Assembly (NCBI GenBank): GCA_035506215.1
Contig: DATJPW010000012.1
Coordinates: forward strand, 1-64,000
Direction of reading: 5' to 3'
Origin: DATJPW01 sp035506215
GTDB lineage: Bacteria > Desulfobacterota > Desulfomonilia > Desulfomonilales > Desulfomonilaceae
DNA length: 64,000 nt
Shown here: positions 50,447-59,798 of the stretch, in pieces
How positions within the stretch are numbered: the first letter of the stretch is position 1
Layout: each line of letters starts with the position of its first letter
Made by a program: the position numbers and the translations under genes
Notes under the pieces: generated by a model
What the model saw: the letters and a program-made list of their open reading frames with translations, nothing else
Told to the model about the DNA's origin: nothing
Database searches by the model: none

Positions 50447-52393
50447 TCAGACCTTTCCCGGGTCAGGAGCGCTTGTCGGAGTTCCCACGATCAAATCGCC
50501 GTCGCCCGCGTGTGCAAGTTCAGTCTTCTTTTTGTCGGTTGGGGCTTGCACGGATTTCTCCATCGGGGGCAATTCCCGACCCTCCATAAGCGTCTCCAGT
50601 TCGTCTGCTGAGAGGGTCTCCCGCTCCAGCAGCGCCTCCGCGATGCTTTGCACCGTTTCTTTGTTTTCCGTTATTACGAATGATGCTTTCTCATAACTTT
50701 CCGTGACGATCTTGCGGATCTCGGTGTCGATGGTGATCGCGGTTTCTTCCGAATAGTCTCGGTGGCGAGCGAACTCTTTACCCAGGAAGATCTGCTCCTC
50801 TTTTTGACCAAAGGTCAGCGGGCCAAGCGTATCGCTCATTCCCCATTCACAGACCATTTTTCTCGCCAGCTCCGTCGCCCGCTGAATGTCGTTGCCAGCT
50901 CCGGTGGTCATATGATTAAGGAACATCTCTTCGGCCGCCCGTCCACCCATCAGGACCGCTATTTGTGTGAGGAGATACGCTTTGGCGTATGTGTGCCTGT
51001 CATCGATAGGCAGTTGCTGCGTCACTCCCAAGGCACGGCCTCTGGGAATAATCGTGACCTTGTGAATCGGGTCTGCTCCCGGCATCATTCGGGCGACAAA
51101 AGCGTGGCCCGCTTCGTGAAACGCCGTATTCCGCCTTTCTTCCTCGCTGATGACCAGGCTACGACGCTCCATGCCCATCAGGACTTTGTCTTTGGCATAC
51201 TCGAAGTCGAACATAGTGATCTGATCGGCATCCCTCCGGGCCGCACTGAGGGCCGCTTCATTGACGAGATTCGCAAGGTCCGCCCCGGAAAAGCCCGGTG
51301 TCCCCCGGCTGACGGTTTCCAGATTCACATCCTTTGCAATCGGGGCCTTCCGCGTATGAACTCGGAGGATCGCCGCACGACCTCGTATGTCCGGCGGCGG
51401 CACAACCACCTGCCGATCGAATCGACCAGGCCTCAAAAGCGCTGGATCCAGAACGTCCGGCCTATTAGTGGCGCTTATTAGGATTACTCCCTCATTGGTT
51501 TCAAAGCCGTCCATTTCGACGAGCAATTGATTCAGGGTCTGCTCTCTTTCATCGTGGCCGCCGCCGAGTCCCGCTCCTCTGTGGCGGCCTACCGCATCAA
51601 TTTCGTCGATAAAGATAATGCAAGGAGCGTTCTTCTTCCCTTGTATGAACAGATCTCGGACTCGAGAAGCGCCTACCCCAACGAACATTTCGACGAAATC
51701 AGATCCGGAAATAGAGAAGAAAGGTACGCTGGCCTCACCAGCTACTGCCCTTGCGAGAAGCGTTTTGCCCGTTCCCGGAGCGCCCATTAAAAGGACGCCT
51801 TTCGGGATTTTTCCGCCCAGGCGAGTAAATTTTTTCGGGTCGCGGAGGAACTCCACGACTTCTCGCAGTTCCTCCTCGGCTTCTTCAACACCAGCCACGT
51901 CGTCAAAAGTCACTTTATTTTGAGCTTCGTTTATTAACCGTGCGCGGCTCTTTCCGAAGCTCATAGCTCTCCCGCCGCCGGCCTGCATTTGTCTCATAAA
52001 GAAGACAAAGATGCCGATGAGGAAAATCATAGGCAGCCACGAAATCAAGGCCGTCAGATACCAAGGATTATCATCCTCGGGCGAGACCTGAATCTCGACC
52101 CTGTTCTTCATCAACGATGGGATAAGCTCACTATCTTGAGGGGCCAGGGTCTTGAACGTCCCGGAGCCGTCCAGGTAGGTGCCGCGTATTCGATTTCCCT
52201 GGAGGAGCACCGATTTGACCGCGCCTTGATCCACTTCCTGTCGAAACTGACTATAGCTTATCTCTTTTTGCTGCGGCTTAGTCGGGTTGAAGAGATGGAA
52301 CATAAAGATCATTACCAGGCAGATGACTAGCCAGAGCCCGACATTTTTATATATGTTGTTCAACAAATTCTCCGATTCAGCGCGTTTGTCCAA
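50447..52393 (-). CDS. ftsH: ATP-dependent zinc metalloprotease FtsH
   Basis: Membrane-bound AAA+ protease of 648 residues that degrades membrane proteins and misfolded or regulatory proteins. Two membrane spans (about 18-36 and 110-130) flank a periplasmic domain; Walker A is GAPGTGKTLLARAVAGEA, Walker B IIFIDEIDAVGR, the second region of homology follows, and the zinc site is HEAGHA with a distal Asp. The only usable start in this frame is TTG 52393, with a stop codon a little upstream and no ribosome site. Confidence 0.97.
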   Translation of the reverse strand: MDKRAESENLLNNIYKNVGLWLVICLVMIFMFHLFNPTKPQQKEISYSQFRQEVDQGAVKSVLLQGNRIRGTYLDGSGTFKTLAPQDSELIPSLMKNRVEIQVSPEDDNPWYLTALISWLPMIFLIGIFVFFMRQMQAGGGRAMSFGKSRARLINEAQNKVTFDDVAGVEEAEEELREVVEFLRDPKKFTRLGGKIPKGVLLMGAPGTGKTLLARAVAGEASVPFFSISGSDFVEMFVGVGASRVRDLFIQGKKNAPCIIFIDEIDAVGRHRGAGLGGGHDEREQTLNQLLVEMDGFETNEGVILISATNRPDVLDPALLRPGRFDRQVVVPPPDIRGRAAILRVHTRKAPIAKDVNLETVSRGTPGFSGADLANLVNEAALSAARRDADQITMFDFEYAKDKVLMGMERRSLVISEEERRNTAFHEAGHAFVARMMPGADPIHKVTIIPRGRALGVTQQLPIDDRHTYAKAYLLTQIAVLMGGRAAEEMFLNHMTTGAGNDIQRATELARKMVCEWGMSDTLGPLTFGQKEEQIFLGKEFARHRDYSEETAITIDTEIRKIVTESYEKASFVITENKETVQSIAEALLERETLSADELETLMEGRELPPMEKSVQAPTDKKKTELAHAGDGDLIVGTPTSAPDPGKV

Positions 52394-52405
52394 TGAATTA
52401 AGATT

Positions 52406-52434
52406 AATATATCACGAATGACATGCACAGGCAA
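52406..52434 (-). promoter_or_regulatory. Promoter-like pair upstream of ftsH
   Basis: On the minus strand TTGCCT (52429-52434) and TATATT (52406-52411) with a 17-base spacer. The expected transcript start is only a few bases before the TTG start codon, so the message would be nearly leaderless. Confidence 0.45.
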
Positions 52435-52704
52435 TTCAACGCTATTTACAACAGTAGGTCAGTTTGAAATTTCAGATTCGGTAAACATGTCCGCGGCATC
52501 ATTGCGATAGCGGCCGCAACCCAGCTTCCGCACAGAACACGGGACAAACCCCATTTTTTGATCGAGTGACGAAATTATTGGTCTTCCCCGAAAGTGTTGA
52601 AACCTCAACTGATCCATACCGTGTTTACTGGTTTTAAGATGTGTTGTCCAACAGTCGTTGTCAAGCTTGTCGGGCCTCCCGGCGTGATGTTCCAATTTTA
52701 CAGT

Positions 52705-52733
52705 TTGACAAAACGCTTCTCCGAAACTAACAA
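52705..52733 (+). promoter_or_regulatory. Possible promoter of the zinc dehydrogenase gene
   Basis: A perfect TTGACA (52705-52710), 17-base spacer and a weak TAACAA (52728-52733), 34 bases before the ATG. Confidence 0.4.
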
Positions 52734-52766
52734 GACCTGCGGATCAAATGCCCGGGGAGGAATAAC

Positions 52767-53993
52767 ATGAAGGCCCTTGTTGCGAATTTCAGTCTCGGCC
52801 GGGAAGTCTGGGACCGTTTCAAAGCAAAGATGTTCGGCAATGGGGGAGGACCCCATGCCTTGTCACTGGAATTGGCGGAAGTGCCGGAACCTTCCATCAT
52901 CGGCTCCCAATGGGTGAAAATACGAACTGTGATGTCGGGGATCTCGGGCATGGATGAGAGCTTGTTCGTTCATCAAGACATATCCCCTTTTGCGTCATTC
53001 CTTTCGTTCCCTTACATCCCCGGACATGAGAACCTCGGCTTGGTAACCGAAGCAGGCCGGGATGTTCAGGGGATCGAAGAGGGTGAACGAGTAGTGGTGG
53101 ACCCGGTTCTGTCATGCAGGCCCAGAGGCGTGACCCCTCTTTGCCCTTCATGTGTCCGCGGGGACCCATCCACCTGTCGAAACTTCGACAAAGGGGTATT
53201 GTCGCCTGGCATTCTGATAGGGGCGTGCAGAGACACTGGAGGCGGCTGGAGCGACTCCTTCATTGCTCATAGAAGCCAGGTGAGAGTGTTGCCCCAGAAC
53301 ATGGAGAGCGATCATGCCATTCTTATTCCGGAATTCACCCGAGCTGTCCGAGCTGTGTTGCAGCATCCTCCTGCACCCACGGACTCAGTGATCGTAGTCG
53401 GGGCTCGTCCGCTAGGTTGTTTGACTGCTATAGCTCTGCGTTTACTTGGGCATGGCGGCAAGGTCCTGATGGTGGCCGAACATCCCCTTGGACCTGAGCT
53501 GGACGGCAAGTTCGGAGATTCCCAGGTGACTCTGTCACTCGGTGTGGATCTGGCGTACGAAGAAGTCGCCCAGTTCGTGAAGGGTGCGATTCGCTATCCG
53601 GAAGTGGGCCGGATCACGGTGGAGGGCGGCGCGGACATAGTTTACGAAACCACAGGGACAGGAGAAAACATCGAGCATGCTCTCAGGTTCACCGGAGAAG
53701 GCAAGAAGCTTGTGCTCATGGATATGAATCAACCCTCCGGCTTCGATTTTACGCCTCTCTGGTTCAAGGGAGTCAAAATATTCGGGACCCTATTCTCAGG
53801 AAGAGATTCTTACAAGCAGGGAGTGTTGGAGACATTCGACATAGCTTTGGGACTGGCTTCGACTGAGGGGGTCTTTTTCAATGAGCTCGTTACGCATAAG
53901 TTCAGATTGGAAGAATATCGTTCCGCCTTCGAGACCCTCAAAAATCGTTTTGCCAACAATGCACTCAAGGTGATCTTTCAACATGTGGTGTGA
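52767..53993 (+). CDS. Zinc-dependent dehydrogenase (MDR family) with altered catalytic zinc site
   Basis: Medium-chain dehydrogenase of 408 residues. The usual GICGTD motif, which supplies the catalytic zinc cysteine, here reads GISGMD, so that cysteine is Ser60. The GHEN motif is kept (H87, E88). The structural zinc loop has four cysteines with an enlarged first gap (C-x8-C-x2-C-x7-C). The nucleotide-binding fold is at about residues 210-320, although its glycine motif (VVGARPLGCL) is atypical. I cannot name the substrate; a cyclohexenol-CoA dehydrogenase role in the Bam pathway is possible but not shown. GGAGG lies six bases before the ATG. Confidence 0.8.
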   Translation: MKALVANFSLGREVWDRFKAKMFGNGGGPHALSLELAEVPEPSIIGSQWVKIRTVMSGISGMDESLFVHQDISPFASFLSFPYIPGHENLGLVTEAGRDVQGIEEGERVVVDPVLSCRPRGVTPLCPSCVRGDPSTCRNFDKGVLSPGILIGACRDTGGGWSDSFIAHRSQVRVLPQNMESDHAILIPEFTRAVRAVLQHPPAPTDSVIVVGARPLGCLTAIALRLLGHGGKVLMVAEHPLGPELDGKFGDSQVTLSLGVDLAYEEVAQFVKGAIRYPEVGRITVEGGADIVYETTGTGENIEHALRFTGEGKKLVLMDMNQPSGFDFTPLWFKGVKIFGTLFSGRDSYKQGVLETFDIALGLASTEGVFFNELVTHKFRLEEYRSAFETLKNRFANNALKVIFQHVV

Positions 53994-54058
53994 ACTCAGG
54001 AGCTTGACCCAAACAACTCCGGAACCAACTGCCGTTCTTTCGCGGAGCCAACATTTCG

Positions 54059-54787
54059 ATGGCGCGGAAAAAAATCCAATTGATCATTCGTGACGCAGGC
54101 GTGGGCTCGCGACGGGCCGCCGATCAGATAATCCGAGATGGTCGCGTCACGCTTAACGGGGTTGTAGTGCTTGATCCCGCTGCAACTGCCGATCCTGATG
54201 AGGACCATATCAAAATCGACGGAAAACTCCTCAAATCCGTAGAACAAACGAAGGTCTATTACATTTTCAATAAACCTCGTAATGTAGTCTCGACCATGAG
54301 CGATCCTGAGGGCCGCCCGTGCATCGGAGATCTTGTGAAGCCGTTAAAGAAAAGGCTGTTCCCGGTCGGCCGTCTCGATTTTGACGCAGAAGGGTTGATG
54401 ATACTTACCAACGATGGAGAGTTCGCCCAAAAAATGGGGCACCCTTCGCACAGAGTACAGCGAACCTATCTGGTAAAGGTACGCGGGACGCCGGATGATA
54501 AGTCTCTGGGCGCAATCCGAAAAGGAATGTACATCGGGGAAGGGGACCGTCTCGGTGACGTGCGGTTTTCAGTCATTAATAGACAAAAGACCACTACTTG
54601 GATCAGGTTGGCTTTATTCGAGGGCAAGAAGAATGAGATAAAGAGACTTTTCCTCCGGATCGGACATCCTGTCCGGAAAATCCGACGAATCGGATTCGGT
54701 CCATTCACATTAGGGGCTCTGGCTGTGGGGCAATGGAGATCGATCACCAGTGCCGAAAGGACTAAGCTGGCTTCAACGCTTCAATGA
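54059..54787 (+). CDS. rRNA pseudouridine synthase (RsuA/RluB family)
   Basis: Converts uridine to pseudouridine in rRNA. The 242-residue protein has an N-terminal S4 RNA-binding domain (VGSRRAADQIIRDGRVTLNG) and the catalytic domain with the Asp in FPVGRLDFDAEGLMILTNDG. The GKKNEIKRLFLRIGHPVRKIRRIG motif is the family's closing feature. Members act on 23S (RluB, E, F) or 16S (RsuA) rRNA; the closest fit by layout is RluB. No clear ribosome site. Confidence 0.92.
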   Translation: MARKKIQLIIRDAGVGSRRAADQIIRDGRVTLNGVVVLDPAATADPDEDHIKIDGKLLKSVEQTKVYYIFNKPRNVVSTMSDPEGRPCIGDLVKPLKKRLFPVGRLDFDAEGLMILTNDGEFAQKMGHPSHRVQRTYLVKVRGTPDDKSLGAIRKGMYIGEGDRLGDVRFSVINRQKTTTWIRLALFEGKKNEIKRLFLRIGHPVRKIRRIGFGPFTLGALAVGQWRSITSAERTKLASTLQ

Positions 54788-54924
54788 AAGCCGCCCGGGG
54801 TCTGTCGACGCAGACGATGTTGCGGCCTAAATGCGCGTCTGTGCAAGGCGCAAAAAGTTGACAAATTGCATGCCAATCCTCTAGTCTGATTCAGGTGAGG
54901 CAACCAAAGCAGGGAGGGAATACA

Positions 54925-55137
54925 ATGCAAGAAGGACGTATAGCCCGGGTAACAGAAGTCATAGCCGGTTCACCCAACAGCTTTGACGAGGCCGTCAAAC
55001 TGGCCTTCGAACGTGCCAACAAAACATTGAGAAACATCACGGGTATGAGGGTCACAGAATTGAGGGTTATGTGCGAGGCAGGCGAAATTCAGGAATACCG
55101 AGTTAGAGCGGAAGTGATTTTTGTTCTTGAGGAATAG
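54925..55137 (+). CDS. Dodecin (flavin-binding)
   Basis: A 70-residue protein that forms dodecameric shells storing flavins. It has the family's layout: a first beta strand (RIARVTEVIAGSP), one long helix (SFDEAVKLAFERANKTLRN), then two strands ending VRAEVIFVLEE. GGGAGGG before ATG 54925 fixes the start and excludes the in-frame extension. Confidence 0.9.
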   Translation: MQEGRIARVTEVIAGSPNSFDEAVKLAFERANKTLRNITGMRVTELRVMCEAGEIQEYRVRAEVIFVLEE

Positions 55138-55262
55138 TCTGGTAAACCAAATTTGAAGTGATTGCTCATCTCGGCGTTGCCTCACTCTTTACAGTCTTTT
55201 CTGCCGCACATGGGTAAATTATATTTGCGTCCGTCTTTGAGCAATCCTTTTCGGGTTAAAGG

Positions 55263-56972
55263 ATGCTCTACAGCAAATTAAAATCATTATTCTTTACCAT
55301 TGCGATTCTCATAGGTCTCTGGGTGCTCATCATCGAGATCATAAACCCTACGGGCGAATTTATGATCAACGATGATTGGGCCTTTGTGCGCACTCTCCAA
55401 ATTCTGATTTCCGAAGGTCGATTCGCTCCAACCGGTTGGGGACCTAGCTGGGCCCCCGGCGGTCCCGCTCTCCTGACTCACCTCATATGGGCACGAATAT
55501 TCACATATTTCTGGGGATTTTCACTCACGGGGCTTCGAGTTTCTGTTCTCATAATAGGGATTCTGGGTTCTGTAGCACTTCTTGTGCTCTTGAAAATGTC
55601 GAAAGCCGGCGTGGCGGAAGCTTTTTGGGCTACTTTGACATTGGTGTTTAATCCGCTTTTCCTGTCTCAAAGCTTCACGTTCATGACGGATGTGACGTTC
55701 ACGTCCATGACGATTTTCGCATTGCTGTTTCTCGAATTCGGTGTCGAACATCGCAAGATTTACATGCTGGTAATCGGGCTTTTTTTTGCTCTGCTGGCTA
55801 TCTTGACGAGGCAGCTCGGAATCGTGATAGCGATTGCCTTCGTTTTGCTCTGTTTCATACACCCGGCCGGAAGGGCGATTGGAAAATGGAAGGCTTCGTG
55901 CCTTGCGCTCGGGCTCGCAATAATTCCATGGGTTGCATACGAATACTATTTGTCTGTGGTAGGCAGTACCCCATTGTCCCAGCATTTGGTGCTCCAAGAA
56001 ATGTTCCTTTATCCGCAGGTGAAAGGCTTCCCGGACTATTTCATGTTCCTGTTCGAGGGCCTGTTCACTTGTGGGCTGACTTACGTAGGGTTCTTGATTT
56101 CACCGGTTTTGGCGTTAAAGTACCGGCTCATCTTTTCATGGAGACCCTTCAGGTATTTCGCGGTGGTTTTCACAGGCCTTTTCATTCTGTTTGAAGCCGC
56201 CCTCATCGGGGGGATCATCGACGCGCCCGTGAAGTTTTGCCTCAACGTAATATTCAATTTTGGTTTAGGACCTGTTCTTTTGAAGGACGTATACATAATG
56301 GGGGTGCAACGGGTGCCGGCTTTGCCTGCGGCCTTGTATTATTTGGCCGTTTATTGGGCGATTCTTGCAGAAGCCGGTTGCCTTCAACTCATGTTCCGGT
56401 CCCTGATGCGTCTCAGCAAGGCCATTGTGCATCAAGAGCATCCGGATATCGCTTTTCTGCCAGCTTTATCTCTCCTGGCAGGACTTATGTACCTGGGCAT
56501 CATCGTACTGTCGGGATTCCATGACCGCTACCTCATAGCTGTTTGTGTGTTTTTCATTGTCTGGTTGATTTCCGATCGGGATCCATCAGATCAACCGGTA
56601 TTCACATCACGAGCACTCTTCGCAGGCGCTGTTCCTCTCGTTGTGATGATATGGTTTTCCGTATCAGGTGTTCATGATTTCATGGCGCTGAAAAGATCTC
56701 AAAAGGAAGCTCTCGACTATCTGACTCAAGATATACGGGTGAATCCGTGTAACGTTGACGGAGGGTTCGAATTCAACGGCTATCATTGTTATGATCCCAA
56801 TTTTCAGCCCAAGGAAGGTTTAAGCTGGTGGTGGGTCCACAAAGAGGATTACGTCATTACTCTCGGACCGCTGCCAGGCTACGATACGGTCGGAACCTTT
56901 CCTTTCAAGAGACTTTGCGGCCCGCCCGCGGCGATTCATATTTTGAAACCCGTTCGTCAGGACGGCAATTGA
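55263..56972 (+). CDS. Membrane glycosyltransferase of family 39 (ArnT/PMT-like)
   Basis: Integral membrane protein of 569 residues with roughly twelve hydrophobic spans. The first external loop has the acidic NDDW motif characteristic of the GT-C superfamily, which binds a lipid-linked sugar donor; the first loop has the family's GPSWAPGGPALL pattern. The C-terminal 90 residues form an external domain with two cysteines (about 30 residues from the C-terminus and further in). It probably glycosylates a lipid or protein on the outer face of the inner membrane. Donor and acceptor are unknown. A radical SAM gene follows on the same strand after 235 bases. Confidence 0.82.
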   Translation: MLYSKLKSLFFTIAILIGLWVLIIEIINPTGEFMINDDWAFVRTLQILISEGRFAPTGWGPSWAPGGPALLTHLIWARIFTYFWGFSLTGLRVSVLIIGILGSVALLVLLKMSKAGVAEAFWATLTLVFNPLFLSQSFTFMTDVTFTSMTIFALLFLEFGVEHRKIYMLVIGLFFALLAILTRQLGIVIAIAFVLLCFIHPAGRAIGKWKASCLALGLAIIPWVAYEYYLSVVGSTPLSQHLVLQEMFLYPQVKGFPDYFMFLFEGLFTCGLTYVGFLISPVLALKYRLIFSWRPFRYFAVVFTGLFILFEAALIGGIIDAPVKFCLNVIFNFGLGPVLLKDVYIMGVQRVPALPAALYYLAVYWAILAEAGCLQLMFRSLMRLSKAIVHQEHPDIAFLPALSLLAGLMYLGIIVLSGFHDRYLIAVCVFFIVWLISDRDPSDQPVFTSRALFAGAVPLVVMIWFSVSGVHDFMALKRSQKEALDYLTQDIRVNPCNVDGGFEFNGYHCYDPNFQPKEGLSWWWVHKEDYVITLGPLPGYDTVGTFPFKRLCGPPAAIHILKPVRQDGN

Positions 56973-57207
56973 AATCGCTCACAGTCGCGGAGTGAAGCCG
57001 AGACCGGCGACTTCGGGCCTCTTCCTGCACAATGTCCGGCAATGTGAAACAAATGCTCACTATCTCGCATTCGTGCTTCTTGACTTACGCGTTTCGCGGC
57101 TTATTATGGCGATTGCGGTTCACCTGGAAACGGTCCGTTTTGAGAGGTCGTTCCAGGGGCGCTTTCGCAGGATCAATCGGCAATTTTAGTGAGGTTACCA
57201 TTCAGGA

Positions 57208-58230
57208 ATGCCCGCAGAACCTCGTATAATCTTTTGTGGCGACAATGACTTAATACTGAAACGGATGTATCGTGGTCTGGCGCACGGAGCGGTTTTCCGG
57301 CGTCTCAGAGGGCAATTGATAAACGGTTTTCTGACGCGGCGGAGGGCCCATCGAGCATCGATGAACGCCTCTTTGACAATAATGGATATCGAACCGACTA
57401 ACTATTGCAACCACAAATGCAAATTTTGCCTGACAGGCCTCAGCTCCAATAAACGCCCTAAAGGGAAAATGACCCTTGATACGTTCAAAAGAACACTGCA
57501 AGGCGTGTCCCCTGGGACCTCACTCGTGATTGCCGGATTCGGAGAGCCTTTTCTGAACGAAAATCTGGAGCTGTTCCTGGAACACGCGGCGAGTTGCGGT
57601 CTGTCGCAAGACCTGGAAATCTTGTCGAATTTCGGTGCAATCTCTGAAAAAAGAATACGAAACCTGCTGGATTATCCTTTTAAGAGACTGGTCATCTCCT
57701 TAGATTCCATGAGCAGGGAGACCTTCATGGAGTACAGGGGATGTGATGATTTTGATCGAGTGTTCAACAACATAAAGATTCTGTCCGAGGAAGTGAAGAA
57801 ACGGAAAAAGGTCCCTCAGGAACTCATGGTTCAAATGGTGATCACCAAAAAGAATGTTGGTGAGTCGCAGTTATTTATTGATGCAATGAAGGACCTGAGT
57901 CTGATTCCGAGACTCAAGCAGCTCAACACGCACAATTCTTTCGCTGATGAGCAAAAAATCAGTGAATTTGAAGTACCCGAGTACTCAAGGTATTCCAAAA
58001 CAGGTTATTCCCACAGGTGCGAATGGGTTTGGGGCGGAATGACAGTATTGTGGAACGGCGATGTCACTATTTGTTGCCAGGACGCGGGTGGAAAAGCTGT
58101 GTATGGCAATGTCAACGCCCAAAACAAGGCTGAACTCCTCAATACTGCTATGGGCCGCTGTGAGTTTCGCAAGAAATACTTCGATAATCCAGGCCAAATC
58201 GAAATATGCCGCAAGTGTGATGTGGCCTAG
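57208..58230 (+). CDS. Radical SAM/SPASM domain protein
   Basis: A 340-residue radical SAM enzyme. The cluster motif CNHKCKFC (CxxxCxxC) follows IMDIEPTNY, and GFGEPFLNEN is the SAM-binding region. The C-terminal SPASM part supplies further cysteines (HRCEWVWGG, VTICCQDAGG, CRKCDV), which bind auxiliary iron-sulfur clusters. Such enzymes modify peptides, sugars or cofactors; the substrate cannot be read. The stop overlaps the end of the convergent YhcC gene by four bases. Start ATG 57208 has no well-placed ribosome site; an in-frame ATG about 60 bases later is an alternative. Confidence 0.85.
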   Translation: MPAEPRIIFCGDNDLILKRMYRGLAHGAVFRRLRGQLINGFLTRRRAHRASMNASLTIMDIEPTNYCNHKCKFCLTGLSSNKRPKGKMTLDTFKRTLQGVSPGTSLVIAGFGEPFLNENLELFLEHAASCGLSQDLEILSNFGAISEKRIRNLLDYPFKRLVISLDSMSRETFMEYRGCDDFDRVFNNIKILSEEVKKRKKVPQELMVQMVITKKNVGESQLFIDAMKDLSLIPRLKQLNTHNSFADEQKISEFEVPEYSRYSKTGYSHRCEWVWGGMTVLWNGDVTICCQDAGGKAVYGNVNAQNKAELLNTAMGRCEFRKKYFDNPGQIEICRKCDVA

Positions 58231-59144
58231 CACCTGGAGCCTTGCCGAAAATCCGCTTCCTTCATGGCTTGCTCAAGCCTTCTTCTAACTCCACGTCGGT
58301 CCAGCATCCAGTGCGGGGCAACGAGTTCTTCCGCGTGCGGGTCCGAGGTCATACGGTGCACGACCACATCCCACGGCAGGACTTCCAGCATGGAGAATGT
58401 AGCTAGCAGAGATTCTTCTTCCGTCATGGGTCGGTACTGTTGATCGAGATACAGCCTTTCCAGGCCCGTGCCTCGGATCACGTACAGTGGATGCAATTTG
58501 ACCCCGTCAACGCCCGCCGCGGCCACGGCTCGAGCAGTCTCGCGCATGTCCTGCACGGATTCTCCGGGCAAACCCAATATCAGGTGAGCTACAACCGGAA
58601 TACCTCTCTTGCGAGTCCGGTTCACTGCATCAAAGAAAACATCGGGCCCATGCCCTCGATTGATTAATTCTAGTGTCCTGGGATGTATGGACTGGAGCCC
58701 GTACTCGACCCAAACTAGGCGGTCCCTGTGCAAGCTTGCCAGCAGATCAAGTACCGGGTCGGGAACGCAATCCGGGCGGGTCCCGACGGCCAAGCCCACT
58801 ATTTGTTCCGGCTTCAGCGCCTCAGCATAGATTGCTGAAAGATGTTCCGGATCACCGTAAGTGTTAGTAAACGATTGAAAATAGACTATGAACTTGCGGC
58901 AAGAATAACGAGCGGACAAGAACTGCGTAGAGCGGTCTATCTGCTCCGTGATTGAAAGGCCTCGGGTATAAGCGCCCGTGCCGGAGCCGCGAGGGTTGCA
59001 GTAGAGACAACCGTGCCGACCAATGGAACCATCTCGATTGGGACACCCCAATCCCGCGTCCAATGCTATTTTACGAACAGTCTCACCGAATGTTTGTTTC
59101 AACCAGGACGATACTGAATGATATCTGGGTTCTGTCGCGGGCAT
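58227..59144 (-). CDS. YhcC-type radical SAM protein (TIGR01212)
   Basis: A 305-residue protein of the YhcC family. The start MPATEPRYHSVSSWLKQ leads to the family's cysteine motif CPNRDGSIGRHGCLYC, unusual in its long first gap, then the GSGTG and VEYGLQSIHPRTLELINRGH motifs. The family is widespread but its reaction is not established. It is convergent with the preceding radical SAM gene. Confidence 0.9.
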   Translation of the reverse strand: MPATEPRYHSVSSWLKQTFGETVRKIALDAGLGCPNRDGSIGRHGCLYCNPRGSGTGAYTRGLSITEQIDRSTQFLSARYSCRKFIVYFQSFTNTYGDPEHLSAIYAEALKPEQIVGLAVGTRPDCVPDPVLDLLASLHRDRLVWVEYGLQSIHPRTLELINRGHGPDVFFDAVNRTRKRGIPVVAHLILGLPGESVQDMRETARAVAAAGVDGVKLHPLYVIRGTGLERLYLDQQYRPMTEEESLLATFSMLEVLPWDVVVHRMTSDPHAEELVAPHWMLDRRGVRRRLEQAMKEADFRQGSRC

Positions 59145-59368
59145 AGCCGGAGTGTAGCACGACGATCTTCATTCGCCAATTCCTCGAAAATTGATTGTGA
59201 GTCTCCGACTCCGCGTTTCGGCGTTTCGGGGGAATTTAGTTGCTTTGAACTAACAATGGAGAGGATCGGCCAGGGTACAAGAACAAATGCCTCGAAATTT
59301 TTTAAGGACCTTTCCTGGCCGAGGCAGGATTCACGGGACTGTCCAGAGATTCTACGGAAAAATCCCCC

Positions 59369-59397
59369 TTGACCTTTTTCTCGAAATTCTTGATAAA
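59369..59397 (+). promoter_or_regulatory. Promoter of the toxin-antitoxin operon
   Basis: TTGACC (59369-59374), 17-base spacer, GATAAA (59392-59397). It precedes a strong GGAGGG ribosome site (59405-59410) and the TTG start of the toxin gene. Confidence 0.5.
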
Positions 59398-59417
59398 AAC
59401 TCGCGGAGGGCGAACTA

Positions 59418-59798
59418 TTGCCGCAGGTTCAAGTCGTATTTTATCAGGAGGGATCTAAGGTTCCTTCAAAAGACTGGCTCGACAGACTTTCCAATAATGA
59501 GCAGGACGCATGTTATGAGCGACTTGAAACATTACGAGACCGTGGATATGAACTCGGATTTCCCGCAGCCGAACATCTTGGAGATGGAATCTGGGAACTG
59601 CGGGTACGTGTTAAGAAAGTCCGTCTTCGTATGCTATATTTCTTTCACGAGCGGAAGACAGTGGTTGTAACTCACGGATTTCACAAAGACACCGCAAAGG
59701 TTCCGCCTATTGAGATCAAGAGAGCCAAACAGAGGCGGCTGAGTTATCAAGCAGACCCAGAATCACGTGCCTTTCACTGGGAGAGGGACAATGAATAA
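59418..59798 (+). CDS. RelE/HigB-type toxin (phage Gp49-like family)
   Basis: A 126-residue protein of the Gp49-like branch of the RelE superfamily: VFYQEGSKVPSKDWLDRLS, LGDGIWELRVRVKKVRLRMLYFF and VVTHGFHKDTAKVP are its standard segments, including the basic residues that contact mRNA on the ribosome. It would cleave mRNA when freed from its antitoxin. TTG 59418 has GGAGGG seven bases before it. Toxin-first order is the HigB-HigA arrangement. The last codons overlap the antitoxin start. Confidence 0.85.
   Translation: MPQVQVVFYQEGSKVPSKDWLDRLSNNEQDACYERLETLRDRGYELGFPAAEHLGDGIWELRVRVKKVRLRMLYFFHERKTVVVTHGFHKDTAKVPPIEIKRAKQRRLSYQADPESRAFHWERDNE

Larger units (their letters stand above)
52394..52766. 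other. Divergent intergenic region, 373 bp
   Basis: Holds the promoters of ftsH (minus) and of the zinc dehydrogenase gene (plus), described separately. No repeat of the REP-like kind and no protein-like frame was seen. Confidence 0.45.

Noticed and set aside
52767..53993. BamQ (6-hydroxycyclohexenecarbonyl-CoA dehydrogenase)
   Set aside because: It is longer than expected, lacks the catalytic zinc Cys and is 39 kb from bamA; the general family call is safer.
57032..57229. A 65-codon frame between the glycosyltransferase and the radical SAM gene
   Set aside because: Basic, low-complexity translation with no ribosome site, overlapping the next gene.
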